A stretch of DNA of 64,000 nucleotides from positions 124,001-188,000 of the forward strand of contig NZ_FNZV01000001.1 of the NCBI RefSeq assembly GCF_900109555.1, in the 5' to 3' direction. Under the pieces are notes generated by a model. It saw only the letters and a list, made by a program, of their open reading frames with translations, did no database searches and was not told the DNA's origin. The stretch comes from Pacificibacter marinus (lineage in GTDB: Bacteria > Pseudomonadota > Alphaproteobacteria > Rhodobacterales > Rhodobacteraceae). Below, one piece after another: positions 34,928 through 42,216 of this stretch; position 1 is the stretch's first letter, and every line of letters starts with the position of its first letter. The position numbers and the translations under genes are program-made.

Positions 34928-35272
34928 GATATCCTCCCAAATGTATGAAACCCGCAGACAGAGGCTTATGGACACTCCCCCCAATAAACAGAACCCTGCG
35001 GCGACGATCATTTGCGATCAACAAAAGAATACAATCTTTTGAAACGCCGCCAACAATTGCCAACCCGATATTGGTAAAGTTGTATCAGGATGTCAAATAC
35101 CGTTTCCATATATCGTAATATTATTTTTAAATTATTGTTTTTAAAGTAATTATTACGCAACCACCGCCCTACAACCCACAGCGTAGCGTTATAACTTCTT
35201 GACAACTTTACATGTTTGAAATCAATTAAGGCGACTCGATAAGCAAAACGAACAAACCCATAGGAGAGCAGC
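34928..35272. promoter_or_regulatory. 345-bp divergent promoter region, AT-rich
   Basis: It separates the importer operon (minus) from the sialidase-fold gene (plus). Its contents are: the TATTGGTAAAGT motif at 35069-35080; GTAAAGTTGT at 35075-35084, repeated inverted at 35201-35210; an AT-rich tract 35090-35160 with CGTAATA (35114) and TATTACG (35151) as a 7-bp inverted pair; and TTGACA at 35199-35204, a possible -35 element without a good -10. No gene is visible. Confidence 0.6.
35069..35085. promoter_or_regulatory. Candidate FadR-type regulator site, importer/sialidase promoter
   Basis: TATTGGTAAAGTTGTAT. The first 12 bases are identical to 40424-40435 in the promoter of the DUF1537 kinase, and the TATTGGTAAA core also occurs inverted at 40519-40538. 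The shared word suggests common control by the GntR/FadR protein at 38542-39276. Confidence 0.55.
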
Positions 35273-36493
35273 GTGAAGCCAGATGAGATTGCCAGCCAGA
35301 TGACTGGTCTTGTAACACCACAGGGTGATACTCAGTCCGCAATTCTGCGATCCCCTGCCATTCAAAACCACGCCGCATTTCTTGCGCCCCTTGCTGGCGG
35401 AGACTTGGCCTGTGCGTGGTTTGGCGGCTCGCTTGAAGGCAAATCAGACATTTCGATTTACGCATCAATCTTACCTGAAGGCGCAGACACATGGTCGCCC
35501 CCATCACAACTGTCCGACCAATCAGATCGCTCTGAACAAAACCCCGTCATTTTCACCGCACCTGATGGTCAAATTTGGCTTTTCAACACAGCGCAACCCC
35601 ATGGAAACCAAGACGAATCTCGCGTTTACATGCGAAAAATCACCCGCGCGGGGACCGCGTTGCAATCAGGGGCAGCACGCGACATCGGACTGCCCCTAGG
35701 AACCTTTATTCGCGCGCCCATCACAGTGCGAGATGATGGGGCGTGGATGTTGCCTCTTTTCATCTGCAACCCGCGCGATGGCCTGCGCTGGACAGGTGCT
35801 TTTGACACTGCCGCCTTAGCCATATCCACTGACAGCGGCGCGACATGGACCGTGACCCACGTCCCTGCCTCAACCGGATCGGTCCACATGACCCCTGTAC
35901 CGCTGAACGATGGCAATATGGCAGCTTTCTATCGTCGCCGTCAGTCGGATTGGGTTCACAGGTCTGAAAGCACGGACGACGGGCGCACATGGTCTACCCC
36001 GCAGCCCACGGATGTTCCAAATAACAACAGCTCAATTGGTGTTTGCACCCTTGCAGACGGGACTTTGGCAATGGTCTGCAACCCTATTTCGGCGGCCCAA
36101 TCCCAATCTCGACGCACCTCCTTGTATGACGAACTGGAAGATGTGGATGACCGCCCTGATACCCAGCCAAATGACGCAGAGGGCCAGATCGCACCAGAGG
36201 GATGCACACCGATTTGGGGCGTTGAACGCGCACCCTTATCCCTGTGCCTCTCATCTGACGGCGGAAAAACATTCACCCGGCGCCATGTTATCGAAACCAG
36301 CACAGGTGCTTGCCTGACGAACGACTCGATTGATGGAAAAAACCAAGAATTATCCTATCCGATGATCCTGCCCCGCAAAGATGGCGGTCTCGACATCGCA
36401 TTCACGCTCCACCGCCGCGCAATCAAACACATTCGAATTTCGCCACAGGCGCTGGCCGACATCCGCGCAACGCGCACCCAAGAGGGGACCTAA
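35273..36493 (+). CDS. Cytoplasmic sialidase-fold (BNR_2) protein
   Basis: A 406-residue protein of the sialidase-like BNR_2 family. Three Asp-box motifs are visible: STDSGATW (185-192), STDDGRTW (233-240) and SSDGGKTF (327-334). The C-terminal YPMILPRKDGGLDIAFTLHRRAIKH resembles the family end in which Tyr and Arg form part of the active site. There is no signal peptide, so the substrate must be imported first. A GTG start follows AGGAG at 6 bp. It is first in an operon with an alcohol dehydrogenase and a DapA-type aldolase, and is divergent from the importer. The substrate is unknown; a sialic acid is not implied by the fold alone, and no nan genes are nearby. Confidence 0.75.
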   Translation: MKPDEIASQMTGLVTPQGDTQSAILRSPAIQNHAAFLAPLAGGDLACAWFGGSLEGKSDISIYASILPEGADTWSPPSQLSDQSDRSEQNPVIFTAPDGQIWLFNTAQPHGNQDESRVYMRKITRAGTALQSGAARDIGLPLGTFIRAPITVRDDGAWMLPLFICNPRDGLRWTGAFDTAALAISTDSGATWTVTHVPASTGSVHMTPVPLNDGNMAAFYRRRQSDWVHRSESTDDGRTWSTPQPTDVPNNNSSIGVCTLADGTLAMVCNPISAAQSQSRRTSLYDELEDVDDRPDTQPNDAEGQIAPEGCTPIWGVERAPLSLCLSSDGGKTFTRRHVIETSTGACLTNDSIDGKNQELSYPMILPRKDGGLDIAFTLHRRAIKHIRISPQALADIRATRTQEGT

Positions 36494-36494
36494 T

Positions 36495-37610
36495 ATGAGC
36501 ACCATGGATCGCAAAATCACACTGCACCAACCCAAACGCCTTGAGATTGGTCAGGGTACTGCAGCATTGCTGGGCACTTGGGCCTCAGGGGCAAAGCGCC
36601 CATTGATCATCGCCAGCGCCCCAACAGCACACTATGCGGATCGACTTGGACTAACAGGCGACGTGAAAACCTACAGTGACGTGCCGCCAGAACCCGCAGT
36701 TGGGGATCTTGAAGCCGTCTTGGCCGTTGCGCGAGAGGTTAAGCCCGATCTTGTTGTGGGACTTGGCGGCGGGTCTGTCATGGATCTCGCCAAATTGGTG
36801 GCCGTTTTGTGGGATGGCACGGATACGCTTTACGATGTCGCGGGCCCCAACAAGGTTAAAGGGCGCAAAACTGCCTTGGCGCAGATATCGACCACAGCGG
36901 GAACAGGATCAGAAGCAGGCATTCGCGCCCTTGTGACGGACCCTGCAACTAAAGCTAAGATCGCTGTAGAAAGCCCGCATATGCTGGCGGACATCGCTAT
37001 CCTTGATCCCGAATTGACCTATTCTGTACCAGCAGCCATTACGGCAGCGACAGGAATTGATGCGATGGCACATTGCGTTGAAGCCTTTACCAATATCAAC
37101 GCCCATGACCTGATCGATGGCTATGCGCGTATGGGATTTAACTTGGTGGGCAAATACCTTGCACGGGCGGTTGAAAACGGCAAAGACACCGAAGCGCGCG
37201 CGGGCATGATGTTGGCATCATACTATGGCGGCATCTGTTTGGGACCAGTGAACACCGCCGCTGGGCATGCTTTGGCCTATCCGCTTGGAACAAGATTGTC
37301 TTTGCCCCACGGGCTGGCAAACGCTATCATTTTCCCGCATGTCTTGGCCTTTAATGAATCTGCCTGCACGCATAAAACAGCCGAAGTCAGCGCCGCGCTT
37401 GGCCTGAATTCCGGCACAGACCTCACCCAAAGTGCTCATAAGTTTTGTGCAGACCTTGGCGTGGAAATGCGCCTCTCGCACCATGGCGCCAAGCAAGCAG
37501 ATCTGGCAGATTGGGCCGCCGAAGCCCACGCCATTCGCCGCCTGATGGACAACAACCCACGCGAGATGAGCGTCGATGACGTCACCGCAATTTACAACGC
37601 GGCCTATTAA
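36495..37610 (+). CDS. Iron-containing alcohol dehydrogenase family protein
   Basis: A 371-residue group III alcohol dehydrogenase. The NAD-binding GGGSVMDLAK lies at 91-100, TTAGTGSEAG at 133-142, and the metal ligands are Asp189 and His193 (GIDAMAHCVEAF), His258 (AAGHALAYPLG) and His272 (LPHGLAN). Members interconvert aldehydes and alcohols or act on hydroxy acids and maleylacetate. It starts 1 bp after the sialidase-fold stop and precedes the aldolase by 33 bp, so the three are one operon. A likely job is to reduce or oxidise the aldehyde released by the aldolase. Confidence 0.87.
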   Translation: MSTMDRKITLHQPKRLEIGQGTAALLGTWASGAKRPLIIASAPTAHYADRLGLTGDVKTYSDVPPEPAVGDLEAVLAVAREVKPDLVVGLGGGSVMDLAKLVAVLWDGTDTLYDVAGPNKVKGRKTALAQISTTAGTGSEAGIRALVTDPATKAKIAVESPHMLADIAILDPELTYSVPAAITAATGIDAMAHCVEAFTNINAHDLIDGYARMGFNLVGKYLARAVENGKDTEARAGMMLASYYGGICLGPVNTAAGHALAYPLGTRLSLPHGLANAIIFPHVLAFNESACTHKTAEVSAALGLNSGTDLTQSAHKFCADLGVEMRLSHHGAKQADLADWAAEAHAIRRLMDNNPREMSVDDVTAIYNAAY

Positions 37611-37643
37611 GTTACTGCCCTATTTGGCACAGAAGGAAACCCT

Positions 37644-38525
37644 ATGACCTCAACAGCTTTTGTAGCGCTCGTCACCTGTTTTGATAACGACGAAAACCTT
37701 GATCTCAAAGCAACACGGGCACAAGTGCGCCGTCAGGTCGCCGCAGGAAACGCGATTATGGCCGCAGGCACCAATGGTGATTTCTCAGCGCTCACCTTTG
37801 ACGAAAAGGTGCGATTGCTGGATGCCGTGAAAGACGAAGCAGGTGATAAAGTGCCCGTTTTTGCCAATGCAGGCATGCCCGCGACCTATGAGACCGAACG
37901 CCTTGCCAAGGAATTCGACCGCATTGGACTGGATGGCATTGCGGTCATCACGCCCTATTTCATTGACTGCACTCAAGACGGAATGGAACGGCATTTTGCA
38001 CGTGTGGCCGATGCCGTGCAGGCGCCCGTTTACCTGTATGACATCCCCGCACGGACACAAAACCACATCGAGCCCCAAACCGCCGCGCGACTTGCGAAGC
38101 ACGGCAATATCAAAGGCATCAAGGATTCAGGTGGTGCGCAAGACACCCTTGCGGCTTATCTGGAAGTGGGGCGCAATGCTGCGGATTTTGAGGTGTATTC
38201 CGGGCCTGACCATCTGGTTCTTTGGGCACTTCAAAACGGCGCTGCGGGGTGTATTTCCGGCCTTGGGAATGTGCTGCCAGACACTTTGGCAGAGCTTATC
38301 GCAGCCTTTGATGCAAATGACTTAGCCCGCGCCGAAGCCGCGCAGGCCCGCTACACTGCGTTTCGCACCGACCTTTATAAGCTTGGCTATCCGCCCGCCT
38401 TGGTCAAGCGCGCGCTTTGGTGCATGGACCCATCCGTCGGGGCCAGCCGCCAGCCAGCCTTGGTGCCAAATGCAGATCAAGATAAAGCCATTCGCCACGT
38501 CTTGGCAAAATACGATATTGCGTAA
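37644..38525 (+). CDS. DapA/NanA-family aldolase (class I, Schiff-base)
   Basis: A 293-residue TIM-barrel protein of the dihydrodipicolinate synthase/N-acetylneuraminate lyase family. The Schiff-base Lys160 is in IKGIKDSGG, the catalytic Tyr132 in VYLYDIPART, and the carboxylate-binding loop reads GTNGDFSAL (42-50) in place of GTTGE. Catabolic members cleave 2-keto-3-deoxy sugar acids to pyruvate and an aldehyde. The ATG follows AAGGAAA. It is last in the plus-strand operon and convergent with the regulator gene. True DapA is unlikely given the setting. Confidence 0.82.
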   Translation: MTSTAFVALVTCFDNDENLDLKATRAQVRRQVAAGNAIMAAGTNGDFSALTFDEKVRLLDAVKDEAGDKVPVFANAGMPATYETERLAKEFDRIGLDGIAVITPYFIDCTQDGMERHFARVADAVQAPVYLYDIPARTQNHIEPQTAARLAKHGNIKGIKDSGGAQDTLAAYLEVGRNAADFEVYSGPDHLVLWALQNGAAGCISGLGNVLPDTLAELIAAFDANDLARAEAAQARYTAFRTDLYKLGYPPALVKRALWCMDPSVGASRQPALVPNADQDKAIRHVLAKYDIA

Positions 38526-38541
38526 ATTCAACGTGCTGGGC

Positions 38542-39276
38542 TTACAGCTTTAGGTCCAGCATACTGCCGCCAAACAGCCGCTCGCGCGAGTGACTGATAT
38601 GGTTAAACATGACCTCGCGGGCGCGTGGTGCATCTTGTGTGTAAATAGCATCATAGATTGCGTGATGTTCGGCCAACACATCTTCCAATGCAGCCGCGCC
38701 ATCAGACATCAACGATTCCCCATGCATTTTCATCCCCACATGGATGTGCTCGCGTAGAGCCTTCAGCGTTTCGACGTAATATGAATTGTTCGCTCCGCCA
38801 GCCACAGCAACATGAAACGCGAAATCGGCGTCTTCTCGGTGCAATTGCGATCCTGTTGCCTCTGACAACATCGAAAGAGCGGCCTTCAGATCTTTCAACA
38901 CAGCATCGTTACGGCGCAGCGCGGCAAGGCCCGCGGCCTCGACTTCAATCGTCAGACGAAATTCATAGCACCGTTGAATATCGGCAATCGTTTCCACCTT
39001 GGCAAATCCCAAAGCATTACCTTTTTTGATGCGCACAAAGTTTCCCGCCCCTTGGCGAGAATAAATCAGCCCTTGTTCACGCAGCCGTTCCAAGGCCACG
39101 CGCAACACGGGACGCGACACACCAAATTGCGCAGAAAGTTCATTTTCGGCGGGCAGTTTTTCATTGACGTTATAATCGCCATTGTTGATCCGCGCATGCA
39201 TCAAGTCATAGACCTTGTCAGCCAACAGAGGGCGAGACCGGTTTTCCGGCTGCGAAGTTTCGACGGACTGGGACAT
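38542..39276 (-). CDS. GntR-family regulator, FadR (FCD) subgroup
   Basis: A 244-residue regulator. The winged helix-turn-helix lies at about 25-85 (LPAENELSAQFGVSRPVLRVALERLREQGLI). A helical FCD effector domain follows with the usual metal-binding histidines in DADFAFHVAVAGG, ALEDVLAEHHAIYDAI and VMFNHISHSRE. FCD regulators mostly sense sugar acids or other organic acids. The ATG overlaps the stop of the kinase gene (TAATG), so the kinase and its regulator are co-translated. The palindromes at 40519-40538 and related sites are its probable operators. Confidence 0.88.
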   Translation of the reverse strand: MSQSVETSQPENRSRPLLADKVYDLMHARINNGDYNVNEKLPAENELSAQFGVSRPVLRVALERLREQGLIYSRQGAGNFVRIKKGNALGFAKVETIADIQRCYEFRLTIEVEAAGLAALRRNDAVLKDLKAALSMLSEATGSQLHREDADFAFHVAVAGGANNSYYVETLKALREHIHVGMKMHGESLMSDGAAALEDVLAEHHAIYDAIYTQDAPRAREVMFNHISHSRERLFGGSMLDLKL

Positions 39277-40409
39277 TACAGGCTTTCTGAATTTGCTGAC
39301 TTAGGTAAATCATCTTGCTCACATTCGACCAAATGCGCAAGCCGAGTAAGCAGATTTACATCCCCAAAGCCTCCGGATTTTGTGACGATATCAATTGGTC
39401 CCCATGGGGCAATCCCACGACACAGCGGCAAGCCCTCGCAGACTTCGGTGATAACATCAAAGGTATTAATCTCAAGACGATCGAGAATGGCATTTGCGGT
39501 TTCACCACCGCAGACCAAAAGCGTTCGCGGCCGATACTGACCTAGCGCGGCGCAAAGACTCGTTGAAAGTTGCCGTCCCGCCTCATAGCCAGAGATGTCG
39601 AACGCCCCCTTCGTGAGCTGAAGTGTCGTGACCGCCCCTGTTTGATGGACCTCGGAATTGACGCCATTGGGGGCCATTTGGATAGGATGCGTTCTCGCGA
39701 GCTGTTCGGCCTGCGCCACCGTGATCGGATCGCGCGACCCAACCGCAACCCAAAGCGGACCATGCAAAGACGTGAACTCGGACTTTTGAGGGTCAGTTTT
39801 TTTATGCGCCGATGGCCGTTCCAATGACTGAGCCGATAACCGCGCCATTACCCGTGCCAGCGCAAACGCCAACCCACGCGCCCCAACCCACAAAGAAGCC
39901 TTGGGCGCTAAAGCGATCAAGCGGTCAAGGTCATCAAGATCATCGACATCAGGGATCACACTGTCATCGGGAAATTTGTCCGTCATAGTGCAAGGGTTTG
40001 CGAGGCCAGAACCAGATCCGACACCAACCAAAAACCCATTTTTTTGAATGCGCCCCATGTCAGGTATAGCGGGAACTGCGATGATATCAGTCCGGCCAGA
40101 CAGATCTGCAAGCGCAGCTGTTTCAGCTTTAATATGCCCCTTTAGGCGGGAATCGACCTTTTTGATAAGGGTAGGAATGCTGGCCAGATCAAGGCGCTGA
40201 GCGATGGTCCTGATTTTATCGACGGCCTGCGCAGCACTGCCTTCGCGACTGTTGGTATTGATGCACAAAACATCAACGCCCGCAGTCACATCAGCGGTCA
40301 AATGATCAACATCGCGCAACACACGCACCACTGCACCAGGATGCGCAAAAGCAACGGCGCTATCCAAAGCCCCTGTCAGGTCGTCTGCGATGATAAGGAT
40401 ATCAACCAA
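39276..40409 (-). CDS. Four-carbon acid sugar kinase (DUF1537 family)
   Basis: A 377-residue kinase of the DUF1537 family. The N-terminal half opens with ILIIADDLTGALDSAVAFA (5-23) and has INTNSREGSAAQA and TLIKKVDSRLKGHI. The C-terminal nucleotide-binding half has LLVCGGETANAILDRL and GPIDIVTKSGGFGD. Family members (DtnK, LtnD-linked kinases, OtnK) phosphorylate D-threonate, L-threonate or 3-oxo-tetronate. The start must be a TTG at 40409, since the N-terminal family motif begins four codons later. It is divergent from pdxA, the partner enzyme in threonate pathways. Confidence 0.87.
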   Translation of the reverse strand: MVDILIIADDLTGALDSAVAFAHPGAVVRVLRDVDHLTADVTAGVDVLCINTNSREGSAAQAVDKIRTIAQRLDLASIPTLIKKVDSRLKGHIKAETAALADLSGRTDIIAVPAIPDMGRIQKNGFLVGVGSGSGLANPCTMTDKFPDDSVIPDVDDLDDLDRLIALAPKASLWVGARGLAFALARVMARLSAQSLERPSAHKKTDPQKSEFTSLHGPLWVAVGSRDPITVAQAEQLARTHPIQMAPNGVNSEVHQTGAVTTLQLTKGAFDISGYEAGRQLSTSLCAALGQYRPRTLLVCGGETANAILDRLEINTFDVITEVCEGLPLCRGIAPWGPIDIVTKSGGFGDVNLLTRLAHLVECEQDDLPKSANSESL

Positions 40410-40422
40410 GAGATCACCCGCC

Positions 40423-40440
40423 TTATTGGTAAAGTAATAA
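40423..40440. promoter_or_regulatory. Regulator-site candidate upstream of the kinase gene
   Basis: TTATTGGTAAAGTAATAA has 5-bp TTATT/AATAA arms and contains the 12-base word TATTGGTAAAGT found again at 35069-35080. It starts 14 bp upstream of the kinase TTG, a position suited to repression. Confidence 0.58.
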
Positions 40441-40518
40441 ATTACTCACTTTTATCGATTAAACCTATATTTAATAGCATATTTTTCAAACATCAAGCTT
40501 TACAAGCCCATCATAATG

Positions 40519-40538
40519 AACTTATTTACCAATAAGTT
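40519..40538. promoter_or_regulatory. Perfect 20-bp palindromic operator upstream of pdxA
   Basis: AACTTATT-TACC-AATAAGTT has perfect 8-bp arms around a 4-nt centre, 35 bp upstream of the pdxA start. Read on the minus strand it contains CTTATTGGTAAA, identical to 40422-40433. It is the best-formed operator in the island. Confidence 0.68.
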
Positions 40539-40573
40539 ATATTTTACAATATTGCAGTATTTTGGAGACTCGC

Positions 40574-41548
40574 ATGCCCAGATCAATCGTCATCACCATG
40601 GGTGATCCGTCAGGCGTAGGTGCCGAAGTCACAGCCAAGGCCCTAGCCCAAGCCAGCATTAAAGATCGCGCGCGCACTGTTGTCATCGGGGACCGCCCGA
40701 CAATGGAACTTGCCGCCTCTATTTGCGGTGTTGATCTGCCCATTATAGGGCCTGACGATACGGAAGACGGGATTTGCGTCGAACATATCGAAGTCGCCGG
40801 CCTGCCCCGCCAGTTCGGTCTGCTTGATCCGGCCTGCGGCGAAGCATCGTTTCGCTACATTGAACGCGCGGTCGAAATCACCAGCGCCCTACCGGGCAGT
40901 TGCATTGTCACCGCCCCGATCAACAAAGAGGCACTGAATGCCGCAGGTCACCATTATGACGGCCATACAGGCATGTTAGCCCATCTCACAAAGTCAAAAT
41001 CATCGTGGATGTTGTTGGCTTCGGAAAAGCTATCGGTCGTGCATGTCTCGACCCATGTGTCCTTGCGCGATGCCATTGAACGCGCGACGATTGAGCGGGT
41101 TTTAGAAACCATTCGCACTGGCAACACACACCTAAAGCGTATGGGGGTTGCAGCCCCGCGCATTGCCGTTGCTGGCATCAACCCACATTGTGGTGAAAAC
41201 GGCCTATTCGGTACTGATGACGACACAGCACTGCGCCCCGCGGTTGCCGCCGCACAGGCAGAGGGCATTGATGTTGTCGGGCCTATATCTGCAGATACGG
41301 TTTACTATCGCGCCTATCAGGGGGCCTTTGATTTGGTGATTGCCCAGTACCACGATCAGGGTCACATTCCGATCAAACTGGTCGCCTTTGACACAGCCGT
41401 CAACGTGTCATTGGGATTACCGATTGATCGTTGCTCTGTCGATCACGGAACAGCTTTTGATATCGCAGGGAAAAATATTGCGGACCATACAAATATGATG
41501 TCAGCCCTAAGCTATGCATCACGCATGGTATCGGCAGGGAAAAAATAG
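40574..41548 (+). CDS. PdxA-family 4-phospho-hydroxy-acid dehydrogenase (catabolic PdxA2 type by context)
   Basis: A 324-residue protein of the PdxA family. It has [12 protein letters not shown] (8-19), the metal-binding His161 ([12 protein letters not shown]), His205 ([13 protein letters not shown]) and His260 ([11 protein letters not shown]), and ends on a helix typical of the family. PdxA oxidises 4-phosphohydroxythreonine for vitamin B6 synthesis. The PdxA2 branch oxidises threonate or erythronate 4-phosphate to dihydroxyacetone phosphate with loss of CO2, next to a DUF1537 kinase, exactly this setting. The ATG at 40574 follows GGAG; a TTG four codons upstream is rejected. Confidence 0.87.
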   Translation: MPRSIVITMGDPSGVGAEVTAKALAQASIKDRARTVVIGDRPTMELAASICGVDLPIIGPDDTEDGICVEHIEVAGLPRQFGLLDPACGEASFRYIERAVEITSALPGSCIVTAPINKEALNAAGHHYDGHTGMLAHLTKSKSSWMLLASEKLSVVHVSTHVSLRDAIERATIERVLETIRTGNTHLKRMGVAAPRIAVAGINPHCGENGLFGTDDDTALRPAVAAAQAEGIDVVGPISADTVYYRAYQGAFDLVIAQYHDQGHIPIKLVAFDTAVNVSLGLPIDRCSVDHGTAFDIAGKNIADHTNMMSALSYASRMVSAGKK

Positions 41549-41721
41549 CGCCAACCTGCGCGGCCACCTAAGCCGCCTGTCCTGCGCCATATGAAATGTC
41601 AGGCATAACGCTCGAACATTTGGTTGGGCAACGTGAACATCAAGAGGCACGCAAACGAACTCTAAGATTTCTGCTCAACCGTGCGAACGTTGGACACGGA
41701 AAAACGATCTGTTGATTGCGC

Positions 41722-41750
41722 TTTGCGGCCCCTGAAACAAGCGCCGCAAA
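41722..41750 (-). other. Hairpin downstream of the ABM-fold gene
   Basis: TTTGCGGC (41722-41729) and GCCGCAAA (41743-41750) form a perfect 8-bp stem with a 13-nt loop, 42 bp after the last gene of the deoxyribose operon. There is no T-run, so terminator function is uncertain. The rest of the 243-bp gap (41549-41791) shows nothing recognisable. Confidence 0.4.
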
Positions 41751-41791
41751 ACTATCATCTGTCTCTAAGTGTTCACGTGCCGCAAAGTGGC

Positions 41792-42202
41792 TTACCGCGT
41801 CAAGTAATAGCCCGCCCGTACAGGGGCAAAGGTCAAAGACCCACCAAGGCGCGCGTTCCAGATCGCCTTTTCATCGTCGGACCAGCTCGTGTACAAAACC
41901 AAATCCGTTGGCTTCACAAGAATGCTTTCGCTGACTTTAGCGATATGTGCTTTCACCGCGGGATTGTCGAAATGCGATACCAAAGCGTCTGCGCCGTCAA
42001 AAATCTCAAGCCACCGATAAACGACAGCATCAGGGCCTTCGGACACGCGGGTCAAAGCGTGCACCACCATTCCCGGTTCGGTTTCTTTCACCTTGTTGTC
42101 AATCTCGATGCCCGCAGCTTCGTATTCAGCACACCGATCAGGGTGGACGTGTTCGAAAGCTTCAAGCACCACAAAAGCAGCGGCATTGGGGGTATCTGTC
42201 AT
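41792..42202 (-). CDS. ABM-like dimeric alpha/beta-barrel protein
   Basis: A 136-residue soluble protein with the layout of antibiotic-biosynthesis-monooxygenase (ABM/YgiN-like) domains: FVVLEAFEHVHPDRCAEYEAA, a central PGMVVHALTRVSEGPDAVVYRWLEIFDGADALVSHFDNPAVKAHIAKV, and a short C-terminal extension. Such proteins act as small oxygenases, isomerases or dimerisation modules. It is 14 bp downstream of the sugar ABC ATPase with AAGGAG before the ATG, so it is probably the last gene of the deoxyribose operon. A role there is unknown. Confidence 0.65.
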   Translation of the reverse strand: MTDTPNAAAFVVLEAFEHVHPDRCAEYEAAGIEIDNKVKETEPGMVVHALTRVSEGPDAVVYRWLEIFDGADALVSHFDNPAVKAHIAKVSESILVKPTDLVLYTSWSDDEKAIWNARLGGSLTFAPVRAGYYLTR

Positions 42203-42216
42203 GTTGGCTCCTTGAG

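Noticed and set aside
34343-35042. Open frames of 93 and 162 codons opposite the family 5 binding protein
   Set aside because: Antisense to a clear gene with signal peptide and family motifs.
35199-35227. TTGACA as a sigma-70 promoter for the sialidase-fold gene
   Set aside because: No acceptable -10 element at 16-18 bp spacing. Noted only as a possible -35.
35273-36493. True sialidase with sialic acid catabolism
   Set aside because: No signal peptide and no nanA, nanE, nanK or TRAP-type sialic acid transporter in the window.
37644-38525. Dihydrodipicolinate synthase DapA for lysine synthesis
   Set aside because: The carboxylate-binding loop differs from GTTGE and the operon is catabolic.
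40574-41548. Biosynthetic PdxA for vitamin B6
   Set aside because: The family cannot be split by these motifs, but divergence from a DUF1537 kinase and the shared operator favour the catabolic branch. The symbol was left blank.
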